A stretch of 64,000 nucleotides of DNA from an uncultured Latescibacterota bacterium (GTDB lineage: Bacteria > Latescibacterota > UBA2968 > UBA8231), in contig OY282352.1 of assembly GCA_958295495.1 (NCBI GenBank), positions 124,001-188,000 on the forward strand, given 5' to 3'. The position numbers and the translations under genes are program-made. Shown one piece after another: positions 22,798 to 32,309 of this stretch; the stretch's first letter is position 1, and every line of letters begins with the position of its first letter. The notes beneath the pieces were generated by a model. That model saw only the letters and a program-made list of their open reading frames with translations, was not told the origin of the DNA and searched no databases.

Positions 22798-24632
22798 GAT
22801 GCGTAGGTCTGTTCGACGACCGTGCGGTACCGCTCGACAATCGCCTTGGGCACGACCTTCTTCAGGCCCTTGGTCAAGGTCCCGGCGTCCTCGCTCAGCG
22901 GCTCGGGCAAGAGCGCGACGCGCTGCGGCCGCTGGTAGCTCGGCAGGCCGGCGGCCGTGGCCTCGGCCAGAAGCCCGGCGCGGATCTGCTCGCCCAAGCT
23001 CGGATGCGTGCGCAGGGCGGCCTCGTCCTCCAGAGGCAACCCGTCAATGCCGCTCTTTTGCGCCTCCTCCACATCCACCGTCACCAACGGCAGCGGGTAG
23101 TCGCGCTGCTGGTCGCCGTACACGATCACGTGCTCAACCAAGGGCACCCGGGCGAAAATTCGCTCCAAGACTTCGGGATTGACGAACTCGCCGTTGCGCA
23201 GCTTGAACTGCCGGCCAACCCGCCCGTGGAAGGTGAGAAAGCCCTCGTCATCCATGCTGAACAAGTCGCCGGTCCGATACCAGATCTGGCCGCCCTCCTC
23301 CACTAGCACCTGCTCGGTCTGCTCGGGGTCGTGCAAATACCCGCGCATGACGTTGGGGCCGCAGGTCCATAGTTCCCCGACCTGATCGCGGCTGGGCCGG
23401 CACCCTGCCTGCGCCGGATCGTTGTACCCGATTTCCGACCCGTCTTCGGCCACGATCTTCACCGCCTGCAACGGCCTCCCCACCGTGCCGCTCTTGCGCC
23501 CGCCGAGGTGGTTGGCGGCAATCAGCGGCGCACACTCGGTCGTGCCGTAGCCCTCGTACGTAGTGATGTCGAGCACTTCGTGAAAGAAGTCTAAAGCCTT
23601 GGGATCGGCCTTGGCCGAGCCGACGATCAAAAGCTCTAGATGAGGCCCGACCCGCGTGGCGAGCTGAGCGCGAATTTTGCCGATGATCGAACGGCCTAGG
23701 GCGGCCAAAAAGAGCTTGTCGCCTAGCCCAGCTTGGCCGCGCGCCAGCCGCTCCTTGGCCGCAACCGAGCGCTGGATCAAGCCCCCCTTGACGCCGCCGG
23801 CGTCGATTTCCTTGCGCACATTGCCGTACACTTTGTCGAGTATCAGCGGCACGGTGAGGAAGCCCTCCGGCTCGGAGAGGCGAATGTCGCTGAGGACGCG
23901 ATCGGGCGAGCGCGCCAAGTCCAAAATCCACCCCTTGGCCAAGGGATAGTAGATGTTGAGAATTCCCATGGAGTGGTAGTCGGGCGCGGACTTGAACATG
24001 CGGAGAGGCTGGCGCGTGCTAATCACGTCCCAAACCTCTTCGACGTTGGCGGCGACGTTGGCGTGGGTCTGGATCACGCCCTTGGGCAGGCCGGACGAAC
24101 CCGAGGTATAGAGAATTTTCGATTCGTCTTCCGGCAGCACCTCGACTTCGGGCACGGCCGCGCTGCTCTCGGCCAGCTCGTCCCACGGGATCGCGTCCTC
24201 GGCCCGGCCCTCGGTCAACGCAATCCGCGGCACCTCGTCCAGCCGCTCTCGAATCGCGCCAAACCGCTCGTAGCCCTTGCGATCCACGACCAGCAGCTCA
24301 ACCGCAGAGTGTGCGATGCTGTAAACGAGCACCTCATCAGGCGACTGGATGCACAGCGGCACCGCACTGACCCCGATGCAGTCGGTCGCCAGAAAGACCA
24401 ACAGCGGCTCGCTGCCACCATCGGTGAGAATGCCCACGCGCTGGCCCTTGGCCAAGCCCTGCGCCGCAAGGCCCGCCGCGAGCTGATCGCGGCGACTTTT
24501 GAGCTCGGCGTAGGTCAGGGGCTGGTAGGTCCATGCGCGACTGCCCTCTGCGGGCTCGAGTACGCGAATGGCCGTCTGTTCGGCATGGGTTGCGAAGCTA
24601 TGGTTGAGTAGGTCCTTCAGCGTTTGTCCCAT
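22794..24632 (-). CDS. AMP-dependent acyl-CoA synthetase/ligase (long-chain type)
   Basis: A 612-residue adenylate-forming enzyme. The ATG at 24632 is chosen (AAAGAGG nearby; the family N-terminus begins TLKDLL); the frame is open 20 codons upstream. Core motifs are ILYTSGSSGLPKGV at about residue 172 (P-loop), YEGYGTTEC at about 350, WYRTGDLFSMDDEGFLTFHGR (adenylation Asp and hinge) and the C-terminal domain. This layout matches FAA1/FadD-like long-chain acyl-CoA synthetases, which activate fatty acids with ATP and CoA. It is monocistronic, convergent with the kinase gene and divergent from the beta-barrel gene at 24722. Confidence 0.9.
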   Translation of the reverse strand: MGQTLKDLLNHSFATHAEQTAIRVLEPAEGSRAWTYQPLTYAELKSRRDQLAAGLAAQGLAKGQRVGILTDGGSEPLLVFLATDCIGVSAVPLCIQSPDEVLVYSIAHSAVELLVVDRKGYERFGAIRERLDEVPRIALTEGRAEDAIPWDELAESSAAVPEVEVLPEDESKILYTSGSSGLPKGVIQTHANVAANVEEVWDVISTRQPLRMFKSAPDYHSMGILNIYYPLAKGWILDLARSPDRVLSDIRLSEPEGFLTVPLILDKVYGNVRKEIDAGGVKGGLIQRSVAAKERLARGQAGLGDKLFLAALGRSIIGKIRAQLATRVGPHLELLIVGSAKADPKALDFFHEVLDITTYEGYGTTECAPLIAANHLGGRKSGTVGRPLQAVKIVAEDGSEIGYNDPAQAGCRPSRDQVGELWTCGPNVMRGYLHDPEQTEQVLVEEGGQIWYRTGDLFSMDDEGFLTFHGRVGRQFKLRNGEFVNPEVLERIFARVPLVEHVIVYGDQQRDYPLPLVTVDVEEAQKSGIDGLPLEDEAALRTHPSLGEQIRAGLLAEATAAGLPSYQRPQRVALLPEPLSEDAGTLTKGLKKVVPKAIVERYRTVVEQTYAS

Positions 24633-24721
24633 CGCAAGCCTCTTTCCGGTGAGTTGTATCGTTTCGTTTAAGGGCCGCCCCAGCCATTGCACCCGCGGCC
24701 CGGCGACCGCATCTTCCCTAT

Positions 24722-26350
24722 ATGAACTTTTTCTGCAAACGCGCCTTGGTCTTGCTGCTGTTGGCCGGCCCGGTCGCCTCTGCGGCTCAGCCCTCAGTGG
24801 CCATGTTCGGCTATTCGCTCAGCATGGGCAGCGTCACCGTTGACCAAGAGCAACTATATCGCCTCAGCCTCCGGCCCGACTTGCCCATGGGCCGCTTGGG
24901 CATTGGCCTCGACCTAGAGCTTTTTGTCGAGCGCAATGGCGACCTCGGGTCCCGCGGCTGGGAGGCTGGCTCGTCAACTCAAACCTTTGACTCAATTTTG
25001 CGCAAGATCTACTACGTGCGCTATGGCCGTCCCAACGACGCGGTGTACGTCAAAATCGGCGCACTCAACGACGTGACGCTGGGGTACGGCCTCATCATGG
25101 ACAACTACCGCAACACCCTGCACTATCCTGGCATCAAGAAAACCGGACTCCAGTTCCGCATCGCCAATTTCGCCGGCACTAATATCGGACTCGAAGGAGC
25201 GATCAACAACCTGCAAGACTTCCAAGAGGGCGGCGCGCTCATCGGGCTGCGGGCCTTGGGCTATGCCGCCGGCATCGAGTTCGGCTTGACCTTTGTGGCC
25301 GATTTGGACCAGTACAGCGGCCTGCGCGACGGCGATTCTGATGGCGTACCCGACCCCATTGACGCCTTCCCGGACGACGGCAACTTCGCTCTCGACAACG
25401 ACGCCGACGGCGTGCCCGACCACCTCGACGGCGACGACGACAACGACGGCATCATCGACGCCGACGCCGGCAGCGGCCTCTCCGCCGACATCGCCTCCGC
25501 CTTGTTGGGGCTCAACGCCAATTACGGCGACGCCTTCCCGGTGGACCAAGACGTGGACCGGCACAAGCCCTTCAACAGAAACCGCGTTGGCCGCGACTTC
25601 TTTTCGATCTTGGGAGTAGATGCGGGCTACCCCATCATCCGCGACCTCGGCCTAGAGCTCAAGCTCTACGGCCAATTCGCCCTCCTGATCGACGACGACG
25701 ACGCCCTCTCCAGCTTTGAGGCGCAACAGCAGGGCGTTTCTCCTCGCAATCGCCAAGCGACCGGGTTCGGGATCGCCGCCCCGGGCCTGTGGCTGGCTTT
25801 AGGCCCGCTCAACGGCCAACTGGAGTTTCGCCACTTCCGCAGCGATTTCGACTCGCGCTACTTCGACGAGCTGTATGAAATCGACCGCGCTCACCTCGAC
25901 CTCGCCACCGGACAGGCCCAGTCCAAGGACGCGCGGCTGGGCTACAGCAACGACCTCTCCGGCTTTTTTGGTCACTTAGGCACTGAGCTCGGCTCATACG
26001 CACACGCCTCGGCCTCCTATCAGTACCTGACGGGGACCAGCGACCCCAAACAGCAGCTAATCGCCAGCGCATCCCTGTCGCGCAAACTGCTCAAATACTT
26101 CCCCCGCCTCAAGCGCGCGTACGCTTATTTCCACAAGAACAACATCGGCCGGAGCCTCAACGAGGACGGCACCGGCCGGGACGGCTTTTTCGAGCCAACC
26201 GAGGACACCTTCTATGGATTTGACATCGGCCTGAACGTGAAAGAAGGCTCGTCGGTGCGTTGGGATACCCGCTTCATCTTCGAGCGCACCGCCAACCGGC
26301 GCATACAGCGCCACAAAATTATGACCCTCGAAACCGTATTCGACTTTTGA
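24722..26350 (+). CDS. Probable outer-membrane beta-barrel with calcium-loop insert
   Basis: A 542-residue exported protein with a signal peptide (residues 1-21, ending ASAA). Alternating strands run throughout, and it ends LETVFDF with C-terminal Phe, as outer-membrane barrels do. An acidic insert around residues 199-245 has thrombospondin type 3-like repeats (DGDSDGVPDPID, DNDADGVPDHLDGDDDNDGIIDAD), a calcium-binding signature also seen in OmpA-type proteins, but there is no OmpA C-terminal domain. No clear ribosome-binding site precedes the ATG. Substrate or partner is unknown. It is one base away from the enolase-family gene that follows, so the two are probably co-transcribed, perhaps supplying an outer-membrane route for that pathway's substrate. 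Confidence 0.8.
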   Translation: MNFFCKRALVLLLLAGPVASAAQPSVAMFGYSLSMGSVTVDQEQLYRLSLRPDLPMGRLGIGLDLELFVERNGDLGSRGWEAGSSTQTFDSILRKIYYVRYGRPNDAVYVKIGALNDVTLGYGLIMDNYRNTLHYPGIKKTGLQFRIANFAGTNIGLEGAINNLQDFQEGGALIGLRALGYAAGIEFGLTFVADLDQYSGLRDGDSDGVPDPIDAFPDDGNFALDNDADGVPDHLDGDDDNDGIIDADAGSGLSADIASALLGLNANYGDAFPVDQDVDRHKPFNRNRVGRDFFSILGVDAGYPIIRDLGLELKLYGQFALLIDDDDALSSFEAQQQGVSPRNRQATGFGIAAPGLWLALGPLNGQLEFRHFRSDFDSRYFDELYEIDRAHLDLATGQAQSKDARLGYSNDLSGFFGHLGTELGSYAHASASYQYLTGTSDPKQQLIASASLSRKLLKYFPRLKRAYAYFHKNNIGRSLNEDGTGRDGFFEPTEDTFYGFDIGLNVKEGSSVRWDTRFIFERTANRRIQRHKIMTLETVFDF

Positions 26351-26351
26351 T

Positions 26352-27464
26352 ATGAAAATCACCCGCGTATCCGCTCATTACCTGCGCCTGCCCGACGTCA
26401 CCGCCCGCTGCGACGGCACGCAGGACACCTGTCTGATCCAAATAGAAACCGACGCCGGCATCACCGGCTGGGGCGAAGTTGATTCGGCCCCCACCGTGGT
26501 CAAGGCCGTCGTCGAGGCCCCGCTCTCCCACCAGATTAGCAACGGCCTCGCCAACGCGCTAGAGGGCTTGGACCCGCTGGCCATCGACGTATGCGGGGCC
26601 CGCATGCTCGACGCAGCCAATTACTATGGCCGCGTCGGCGTGGGCACGCACGCCATGGCCGGCGTCAACCTCGCGCTGTGGGACATTGCGGGCAAGGCGC
26701 ACAACTGCCCGGCCTACCAACTGCTCGGCGGCCCCTATCAAACCAAATTCCGCGCGTATTGCTCCATCCTCTTCGGCGACACGCCGCAAGAGACCAGCGA
26801 ACTAGCCCGCCGCTTTGCCGACGAGGGGTTCACGGCCATCAAGTTTGGCTGGGGACCGATGGGGCAGAGCGAGAAAAACGACATCGCCTTGGTGCGCGAA
26901 GCGAGGAAGGGGGCTGGAGCGGATGTGGATATCTTGGTGGACGCAGGGCAGGTGTGGGACTGGAAAACCGGCCTCAAGCGCGCCGAGCAGTTCGCCGAGT
27001 ACGGCATATTCTGGCTCGAAGAACCCTTGTACCCCGAGGATGTCGAAGGCTATGCATGCCTCTGCGAGCGCAGCCCGGTGCCCATCGCCACGGGCGAGGC
27101 CGAGTCGCGCTATCGGGACTTTGAGCGGCTACTCGTCGAGGGCCATCTCGATTGGGTTCAGCCAGACCCGGGCCGCTGCGGGCTTTCGACGATGGTCGAA
27201 GTCGGCCGCCTCGCTCACCGCCTGCACCGCAAGGTAGCAAACCACTCGTTCAAAAGCGGCATCACCATCGCGGCCTCGCTCCACGGCCTCGCTGCGGTCC
27301 CCCACGGCGAGGTCTTTGAATACTGCATGGCTGACTCTCCTTTGCGCCACGACTTGACGCACGAAAAATTCGCGGTCGTCGATGGGTACGTTCACGTGCC
27401 GGAGGGGCCGGGGTTGGGCGTGACCATCGATGAAGCGCTCGTAGAAAAGTACCTAGTGAATTAA
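26352..27464 (+). CDS. Enolase-superfamily dehydratase/racemase (mandelate racemase group)
   Basis: A 370-residue mandelate racemase/muconate lactonizing enzyme family protein. Predicted residues: Lys164 (AIKFGWGP), the metal ligands Asp197 (LVDAGQVWD), Glu223 (WLEEPL) and Glu249 (TGEAES), Asp272 (QPDPGRCG), and His298 (VANHSFKSGI), the acid/base His-Asp dyad of the mandelate racemase group. The second lysine of the K-x-K motif is replaced by Gly. The family usually dehydrates or epimerises sugar acids; the substrate here is unknown. It starts one base after the beta-barrel gene and is followed by two M19 dipeptidase genes, which suggests a small catabolic cluster. Confidence 0.88.
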   Translation: MKITRVSAHYLRLPDVTARCDGTQDTCLIQIETDAGITGWGEVDSAPTVVKAVVEAPLSHQISNGLANALEGLDPLAIDVCGARMLDAANYYGRVGVGTHAMAGVNLALWDIAGKAHNCPAYQLLGGPYQTKFRAYCSILFGDTPQETSELARRFADEGFTAIKFGWGPMGQSEKNDIALVREARKGAGADVDILVDAGQVWDWKTGLKRAEQFAEYGIFWLEEPLYPEDVEGYACLCERSPVPIATGEAESRYRDFERLLVEGHLDWVQPDPGRCGLSTMVEVGRLAHRLHRKVANHSFKSGITIAASLHGLAAVPHGEVFEYCMADSPLRHDLTHEKFAVVDGYVHVPEGPGLGVTIDEALVEKYLVN

Positions 27465-27482
27465 CCCAAAAGGTGCCCCACC

Positions 27483-28616
27483 ATGCCCGATCGTCCTACG
27501 CTCATCATAGACGGCCACCTCGACTTGGCCTTCAACGCCCTGCACCACCGCCGCGACCTCACCCAAGACATCCATGTCCTGCGCGAGCGCGAAGATCCCA
27601 AACCCCCAGGCCCTTCGCATCCCGACTCTCTGCGCGACAGAAAGCGCCCCGAAAGCACCTCCCGTGGTACCGCCACCGTATCCCTGCCGCAGATGCGCCA
27701 AGGTTGCGTCGGGATCGCGCTCTCAACCATTATGAGCCGGGTGCAGATGCCCACCGGCATCCTCGACGACGGCATGAGAACCCAAGAAGCGGCCCACGCC
27801 ATCGGCCAAGCGCATCTCCACTATTACAAGGCATTAGAACGCGAGGGCCAACTGCGCTTCATCCGCGACCCAAGCGACCTCGACGCAGCCATGGCCGCTT
27901 GGCAAAATCCCGACCAAACGACTCCGATCGGCCTAATTCTGAGCATGGAAAGTGCCGACCCCATCCTCGGCCCTGAGCAAGTACGCTGGTGGTGGCAGCA
28001 GGGCCTGCGCTCGGTGGGCCTGACGCACTTTGGGGCCAATACTTACGGCCATGGCACCGGCACCCGCGGCGGGCTGTACGCCGATGCCTATCCCCTGCTC
28101 GACGCGCTCGCCGCAACGAACATCGCCCTCGACCTGACCCACGCCTCGGATTTGGTCTTTTGGCAGCTTATGGACTATTGGTCGGGGCCGGTCCACGCCA
28201 GCCACTGCAATTGCCGCGCCCTCGTCCCCGGCCAGCGCCACCTCAGCGACGAGATGATCCAAGCCATCGCCGAGCGCGGCGGCGTCATCGGCGCGGTCTT
28301 TGCCGAATTCATGCTCAATCCCGCGATCGACTTCGACGACCCAGCGACCTATCCGCAAACCGCTCGCCGCCCCATGTCGGCCGTCGTCGATCACATCGAC
28401 CACATCTGCCAGCTCGTGGGCAACTGCGACCACGTCGCCATCGGCTCCGACCTCGACGGCGGCTTCGGGCGCGAAATGGCACCCATTGACTACGACACCA
28501 TTGCCGATCTACAGCGCTTCCTCGACATCCTCAACCGGCGGGACTACTCGACCAACGACATTGCGGCCATAGCCCACGGCAACCTCTCGCGCTTCTTCCG
28601 CCAAGCTTGGAGCTAA
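27483..28616 (+). CDS. Membrane dipeptidase-like metallopeptidase (M19)
   Basis: A 377-residue M19 renal-dipeptidase family enzyme. The zinc ligands are present: DGHLDLAF (His and Asp, residues 11 and 13), SMESADPI (Glu), LDLTHASD (His) and ASHCNCRAL (His), and the C-terminal SDLDGG carries the active-site Asp. No signal peptide is evident, so it may be cytoplasmic, unlike the mammalian enzyme. Family members hydrolyse dipeptides, some with D-residues, or other amidohydrolase substrates. It is followed five bases later by a second M19 gene and preceded by the enolase-superfamily gene by 18 bases. Confidence 0.9.
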   Translation: MPDRPTLIIDGHLDLAFNALHHRRDLTQDIHVLREREDPKPPGPSHPDSLRDRKRPESTSRGTATVSLPQMRQGCVGIALSTIMSRVQMPTGILDDGMRTQEAAHAIGQAHLHYYKALEREGQLRFIRDPSDLDAAMAAWQNPDQTTPIGLILSMESADPILGPEQVRWWWQQGLRSVGLTHFGANTYGHGTGTRGGLYADAYPLLDALAATNIALDLTHASDLVFWQLMDYWSGPVHASHCNCRALVPGQRHLSDEMIQAIAERGGVIGAVFAEFMLNPAIDFDDPATYPQTARRPMSAVVDHIDHICQLVGNCDHVAIGSDLDGGFGREMAPIDYDTIADLQRFLDILNRRDYSTNDIAAIAHGNLSRFFRQAWS

Positions 28617-28621
28617 TACGA

Positions 28622-29710
28622 ATGACCGACGCGCGCCCGCTGATCCTCGACAGCCACCTCGATTTAGCCTTCTCTGCCCTGCAAATCAATCGCGACCTGA
28701 CGCAAAAGGCGGCCACCGTGCGCGTCCACGACTCGGTCCAGACCATGGAGGGCTTCGGCTCCTGCACGGTGACTTTCCCCGAGCTGCGTCGCGGCAAGGT
28801 TGGCCTGTTCTGCGGCACGGTGATGTCGCGCCTAGACCAAGGCGACCGGTGGACCCGCACCGGCATGTACTGCCAAGCCCAATGTCACGGCGTCGGCCGC
28901 GGACATTTGGCGTACTACCAAGCACTCGAACGCGCGGGTTTGCTCCGGTTCGTCAAAAGCATCGCCGATCTAGATGAAGTCATCGCCGCTTGGCAAAACC
29001 CCGACCCAACAACCCCCTTCGGCCTGATCCTCGCCATGGAGAGCGCCGACCCCATTTTAGGCCCCGACCAAGTGCCCGAGTGGCGCGAACTCGGCTTGCG
29101 CCTAGTGTCGATCTCGCATTACGGCACCAGCACCTACTCGCACGGCACCGGCACCGAAGGCGGGCTGTTGCCGCCGGCCAAACCCCTGCTCGACGCGCTC
29201 AAAGCGGCCGGCATCATCATCGACTTGACCCACTTGACCGACCAAGCCCACTGGGAGCTTTTGGAAGCATACGACGGCCCGGTCTGCGCTTCGCACCACA
29301 ATTGCCGCGCCCTCACCCCCGGCCAGCGCCAGCTCACCGACGAAATGATCCGCTCCATCGCCGAGCGCGATGGGGTCATCGGCACGGCCTTCGACGCCTG
29401 GATGCTCGACCCCGGCTGGCAGCGCAAAGTCCCCGCCTTTGAACAACTGACCAACGCCACCTTGGCAACCGTCGCCGACCACATCGACCACATCAGCCAG
29501 CTTTTGGGCACTACGCGCCACTGCGGCATTGGCACCGATCTCGACGGCGGCTTCGGCACCGAGCAAGCCCCGCGCAACCTCAACACCATCGCCGATCTGC
29601 AAAGACTCCAGCCCATCCTCGCGCACCGTGGCTACTCGCCAGCAGACATCGCCGGGATTTTCTCCGGCAACTGGATACGGCTCTTCAAGGACGTGTGGGG
29701 CCGCTCTTAG
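28622..29710 (+). CDS. Membrane dipeptidase-like metallopeptidase (M19), tandem paralogue
   Basis: A 362-residue paralogue of the preceding gene. The ATG at 28622 is chosen because GGAG lies nine bases upstream, over a TTG at 28607 inside the first gene. The zinc motifs are kept: DSHLDLAF, AMESADPI, IDLTHLTD, ASHHNCRAL and TDLDGG. The second protein diverges most in the N-terminal quarter and in the substrate-loop regions, suggesting a different dipeptide or amide specificity. The pair arose by tandem duplication. A 250-base gap with the ilvB promoter follows. Confidence 0.9.
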   Translation: MTDARPLILDSHLDLAFSALQINRDLTQKAATVRVHDSVQTMEGFGSCTVTFPELRRGKVGLFCGTVMSRLDQGDRWTRTGMYCQAQCHGVGRGHLAYYQALERAGLLRFVKSIADLDEVIAAWQNPDPTTPFGLILAMESADPILGPDQVPEWRELGLRLVSISHYGTSTYSHGTGTEGGLLPPAKPLLDALKAAGIIIDLTHLTDQAHWELLEAYDGPVCASHHNCRALTPGQRQLTDEMIRSIAERDGVIGTAFDAWMLDPGWQRKVPAFEQLTNATLATVADHIDHISQLLGTTRHCGIGTDLDGGFGTEQAPRNLNTIADLQRLQPILAHRGYSPADIAGIFSGNWIRLFKDVWGRS

Positions 29711-29875
29711 AAGTCGTCTCAAAATTTCAAGTGCGCCCCCAGATCGGCGCTCATCGGTGCTCATCGGCGGATGCGTTGCCGCCATGCGACCGCCTACTGC
29801 CTCTGAGTTAGCGCAAGGGCTGTCCCTACGTTCTCGCCTTTTTCGTTACAAATCGTTCAAACTTTTCTCTTCTCC

Positions 29876-29904
29876 TTGTCATTATCGCCATTTTTGCCTA
29901 TACT
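29876..29904 (+). promoter_or_regulatory. Predicted sigma70 promoter for ilvBN
   Basis: TTGTCA (29876-29881), 17-base spacer, TATACT (29899-29904), about 57 bases before the ilvB ATG. The remaining part of the 250-base gap (29711-29875) shows nothing recognisable: no T-box, leader peptide with repeated branched-chain codons, or attenuator hairpin was found. Confidence 0.7.
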
Positions 29905-29961
29905 TTGCTCAGGTTAATTACATAATAATTTTCAAACCATTTATTTTAGGGAGAAATTGAC

Positions 29962-31680
29962 ATGGCAAGAGGAGCCGACAAAGTAATCGAAGCACTTGAC
30001 CGCTTCGGCGTCGAGTACGTCTTCGGCCATCCGGGCGGCGCGGCCATGCCCATCTTCGACGCGCTGCTCAACTCCGAGCAGATTCACTTCGTCCTCACCC
30101 GGCACGAGCAAGGCGCGACCCACATGGCCGACGGCTACGCCCGCGCCACCGGCAAGCCCGGCGTCGTCCTCGTAACCTCTGGCCCGGGCGCAACCAACAC
30201 CATCACCGGCCTGCTAACCGCGCTGATGGATTCCTCGCCGGTCATCGCCCTCACTGGGCAAACCGTCACCCCCATGCTCGGCAAAGACGCCTTTCAGGAA
30301 GCCGATGTCTTCGGCATCTCCATGCCCGTCGTCAAGCACTCCTATCTAGTGAGAGATCCCAACGACATCCCCCGCGTAATGACCGAAGCATTCCACATTG
30401 CCACCACTGGCCGACAGGGGCCGGTCCTCGTCGATCTGCCCAAGGACGTCACGCAGGGCGACCCCTTCCCCGAATGCACCGCCGACTTTCCCGAGAAGGT
30501 TTACTTGCCTGGTTACGCATGGCAGACCAAGCCTGCACCCGAGCTACTCGAAGCCGCTGCCGCTCTCCTGCGCCGCAGCAAACGCCCCTTACTCTACTTG
30601 GGCGGCGGCTGCATCGCCTCGGGTGCCCACGAGGCGGCCAAGGCTTTTGCCGAAAAGACGCGGATGCCGGTGACCAATACCCTGCTCGGCAAGGGGGCAT
30701 TCCCCGAGCAGCACGCGCTCTCGGTGGGTATGCTCGGAATGCACGGCACCGCCTACGCCAACAAAGCCGTCGTCGGCTGCGATCTGATTATGTCGGTGGG
30801 TGGGCGCTGGGACGACCGGATCACTGGCAAGCTCTCGGAGTTCTGCCCGGATGCGAAAAAGATCCACATCGACATCGACCCAGCCGAATACGGCAAAGTG
30901 GTCATGCCCGACGTTTTTATCGAGGGCGATGCGCGCCAAGTGCTCGAAGAGCTAATCAACCACATCAAGCCGCTTGACACGGCAACTTGGCTGGCTCAAA
31001 TCGACGAGTGGAAGACGAAATACCCGCTCAAATACGGCAAGCGCGGCGGCCTCAAGATGCAGACTGTCATTGACCGCCTGTACGAGCTGACCGCCGGTCG
31101 CGCCGTGGTGACCACCGACGTCGGCCAGCACCAGATGTGGGCAGCCCAGTTCTACAAAACGGCGCACCACCGCCAGTGGCTATCTTCCGGCGGCGCTGGC
31201 ACCATGGGCTTTGGCTTCCCCGCAGCCATCGGCGCCCAATTCGGCCGCTCCGAAGAGACAGTGGTCGCCATCTGCGGCGACGGCGGCTTCCAGATGACCC
31301 TGTGCGAGCTAGCCACCGCCGTCATCCATCGGCTGCCGATTAAGATCCTCGTCCTCGACAACAAGTACCTAGGGATGGTCCGCCAGTGGCAGAACCTCTT
31401 CTTCGACAATCGGCTCTCCGGCGTTGACCTAGAGGGCAACCCCGACTTCGTCAAGCTCGCCGAGTCCTACGGGGCCAAGGGCTTCCGCATCAAGCGCACC
31501 GCCGACATCGACAAGGTGCTCAAACAGGCCCTCGCCTACGACGAAGGACCCTGCGTCATCCACGCCGAATGCGAGAAAGAAGACAACGTCTTCCCGATGA
31601 TCCCCGCCGGAGCCGCGCTCACCGACATGCTGGTCGAGGCCCCCAAGCAGAAATTGGCCCAACCTAAAGGGAGCACCTGA
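29962..31680 (+). CDS. ilvB: Acetolactate synthase, large (catalytic) subunit
   Basis: A 572-residue thiamine-diphosphate enzyme for the first committed step of branched-chain amino-acid synthesis (2-acetolactate or 2-aceto-2-hydroxybutyrate from pyruvate). The catalytic Glu is Glu49 ([16 protein letters not shown]), followed by [11 protein letters not shown] (about residues 73-83), the central FAD/regulatory domain, and the C-terminal [18 protein letters not shown]...[13 protein letters not shown] that binds ThDP-Mg. GGGAG precedes the ATG by 12 bases. The stop overlaps the ilvN start (TGATG). Expression is probably from the promoter at 29876. Confidence 0.93.
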   Translation: MARGADKVIEALDRFGVEYVFGHPGGAAMPIFDALLNSEQIHFVLTRHEQGATHMADGYARATGKPGVVLVTSGPGATNTITGLLTALMDSSPVIALTGQTVTPMLGKDAFQEADVFGISMPVVKHSYLVRDPNDIPRVMTEAFHIATTGRQGPVLVDLPKDVTQGDPFPECTADFPEKVYLPGYAWQTKPAPELLEAAAALLRRSKRPLLYLGGGCIASGAHEAAKAFAEKTRMPVTNTLLGKGAFPEQHALSVGMLGMHGTAYANKAVVGCDLIMSVGGRWDDRITGKLSEFCPDAKKIHIDIDPAEYGKVVMPDVFIEGDARQVLEELINHIKPLDTATWLAQIDEWKTKYPLKYGKRGGLKMQTVIDRLYELTAGRAVVTTDVGQHQMWAAQFYKTAHHRQWLSSGGAGTMGFGFPAAIGAQFGRSEETVVAICGDGGFQMTLCELATAVIHRLPIKILVLDNKYLGMVRQWQNLFFDNRLSGVDLEGNPDFVKLAESYGAKGFRIKRTADIDKVLKQALAYDEGPCVIHAECEKEDNVFPMIPAGAALTDMLVEAPKQKLAQPKGST

Positions 31681-32258
31681 TGCCAACTACTACCATTGAT
31701 TTTGCCGCCGAGGAGCTCAATGCCCGCCAAGAGGCCGTTGACGCGCCTCAGCTCAAGCCGACCGCACCCCAACAAAAGACCACTATCGGCCTGTTGGTCA
31801 ACGACCGTCCCGGCGTACTGGTGAGGATCGCTCAGTGTTTTGCTCGCCGCGCCTACAATATCGAGAACCTAGTCGTCTCGCCAACTCACATTCCCCACTG
31901 CTCGCGCATGACCATTACCAGCATCGGGCCGGCCATCGAGCTGCACCAGATCATCCTTCAACTCAACAAGTTAGTCGACGTCATCCACGCCAAAGACCAC
32001 TCGGCCGCCGATGCCATCACCCGCGAGTTGGCCCTCTTCAAGGTCGGCTGTTCGGTTGCCGAGCGCACCGAGGTCTTGCAAATAGCCGAGGTTTTCCGCG
32101 GCAAGACGGTCGATATCTCAGAGGCCACCATCACCATCGAAGCCACCGGCACCACCGAGAAGATGGACGCGCTCGAGTCGCTTTTGAGCAAGTTCGATCT
32201 CAAGGAGATGGTTCGCACCGGCAAGGTGGTCATGGCCCGGGGCAACGAGCCGACGTAA
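31680..32258 (+). CDS. ilvN: Acetolactate synthase, small regulatory subunit
   Basis: A 192-residue IlvN/IlvH regulatory subunit with an N-terminal extension of about 35 residues not typical of the shortest forms. The ACT domain starts TTIGLLVNDRPGVLVRIAQCFARRAYNIENLVV and is followed by the second regulatory domain to the end. It binds valine or another end-product and stimulates the catalytic subunit. The start overlaps the ilvB stop by one base, so the two are translationally coupled and made in balance. A strong hairpin six bases past the stop codon ends the transcript. Confidence 0.93.
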   Translation: MPTTTIDFAAEELNARQEAVDAPQLKPTAPQQKTTIGLLVNDRPGVLVRIAQCFARRAYNIENLVVSPTHIPHCSRMTITSIGPAIELHQIILQLNKLVDVIHAKDHSAADAITRELALFKVGCSVAERTEVLQIAEVFRGKTVDISEATITIEATGTTEKMDALESLLSKFDLKEMVRTGKVVMARGNEPT

Positions 32259-32263
32259 AAAAA

Positions 32264-32286
32264 GGGGACGGGCGTCGCCCGTCCCC
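32264..32286. terminator. Bidirectional terminator between convergent ilvN and TonB-receptor genes
   Basis: A perfect 10-bp GC-rich stem (GGGGACGGGC, 32264-32273, with 32277-32286) and a 3-base loop. On the plus strand it is followed by CCCTTT; on the minus strand by seven Ts (from the A-run at 32257-32263), so it is a stronger terminator for the minus-strand receptor gene. Confidence 0.85.
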
Positions 32287-32309
32287 CCCTTTGCCCGCTG
32301 TACCTTCCC

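Noticed and set aside
27388..27403. CACGTG-centred sequence resembling a parS site
   Set aside because: Only the central hexamer and two flanking bases match the parS consensus, and it is inside the enolase-family gene.
29711..29961. Possible attenuator or T-box leader before ilvB
   Set aside because: No leader peptide with repeated branched-chain codons, no antiterminator sequence and no terminator hairpin were found; only a promoter is supported.
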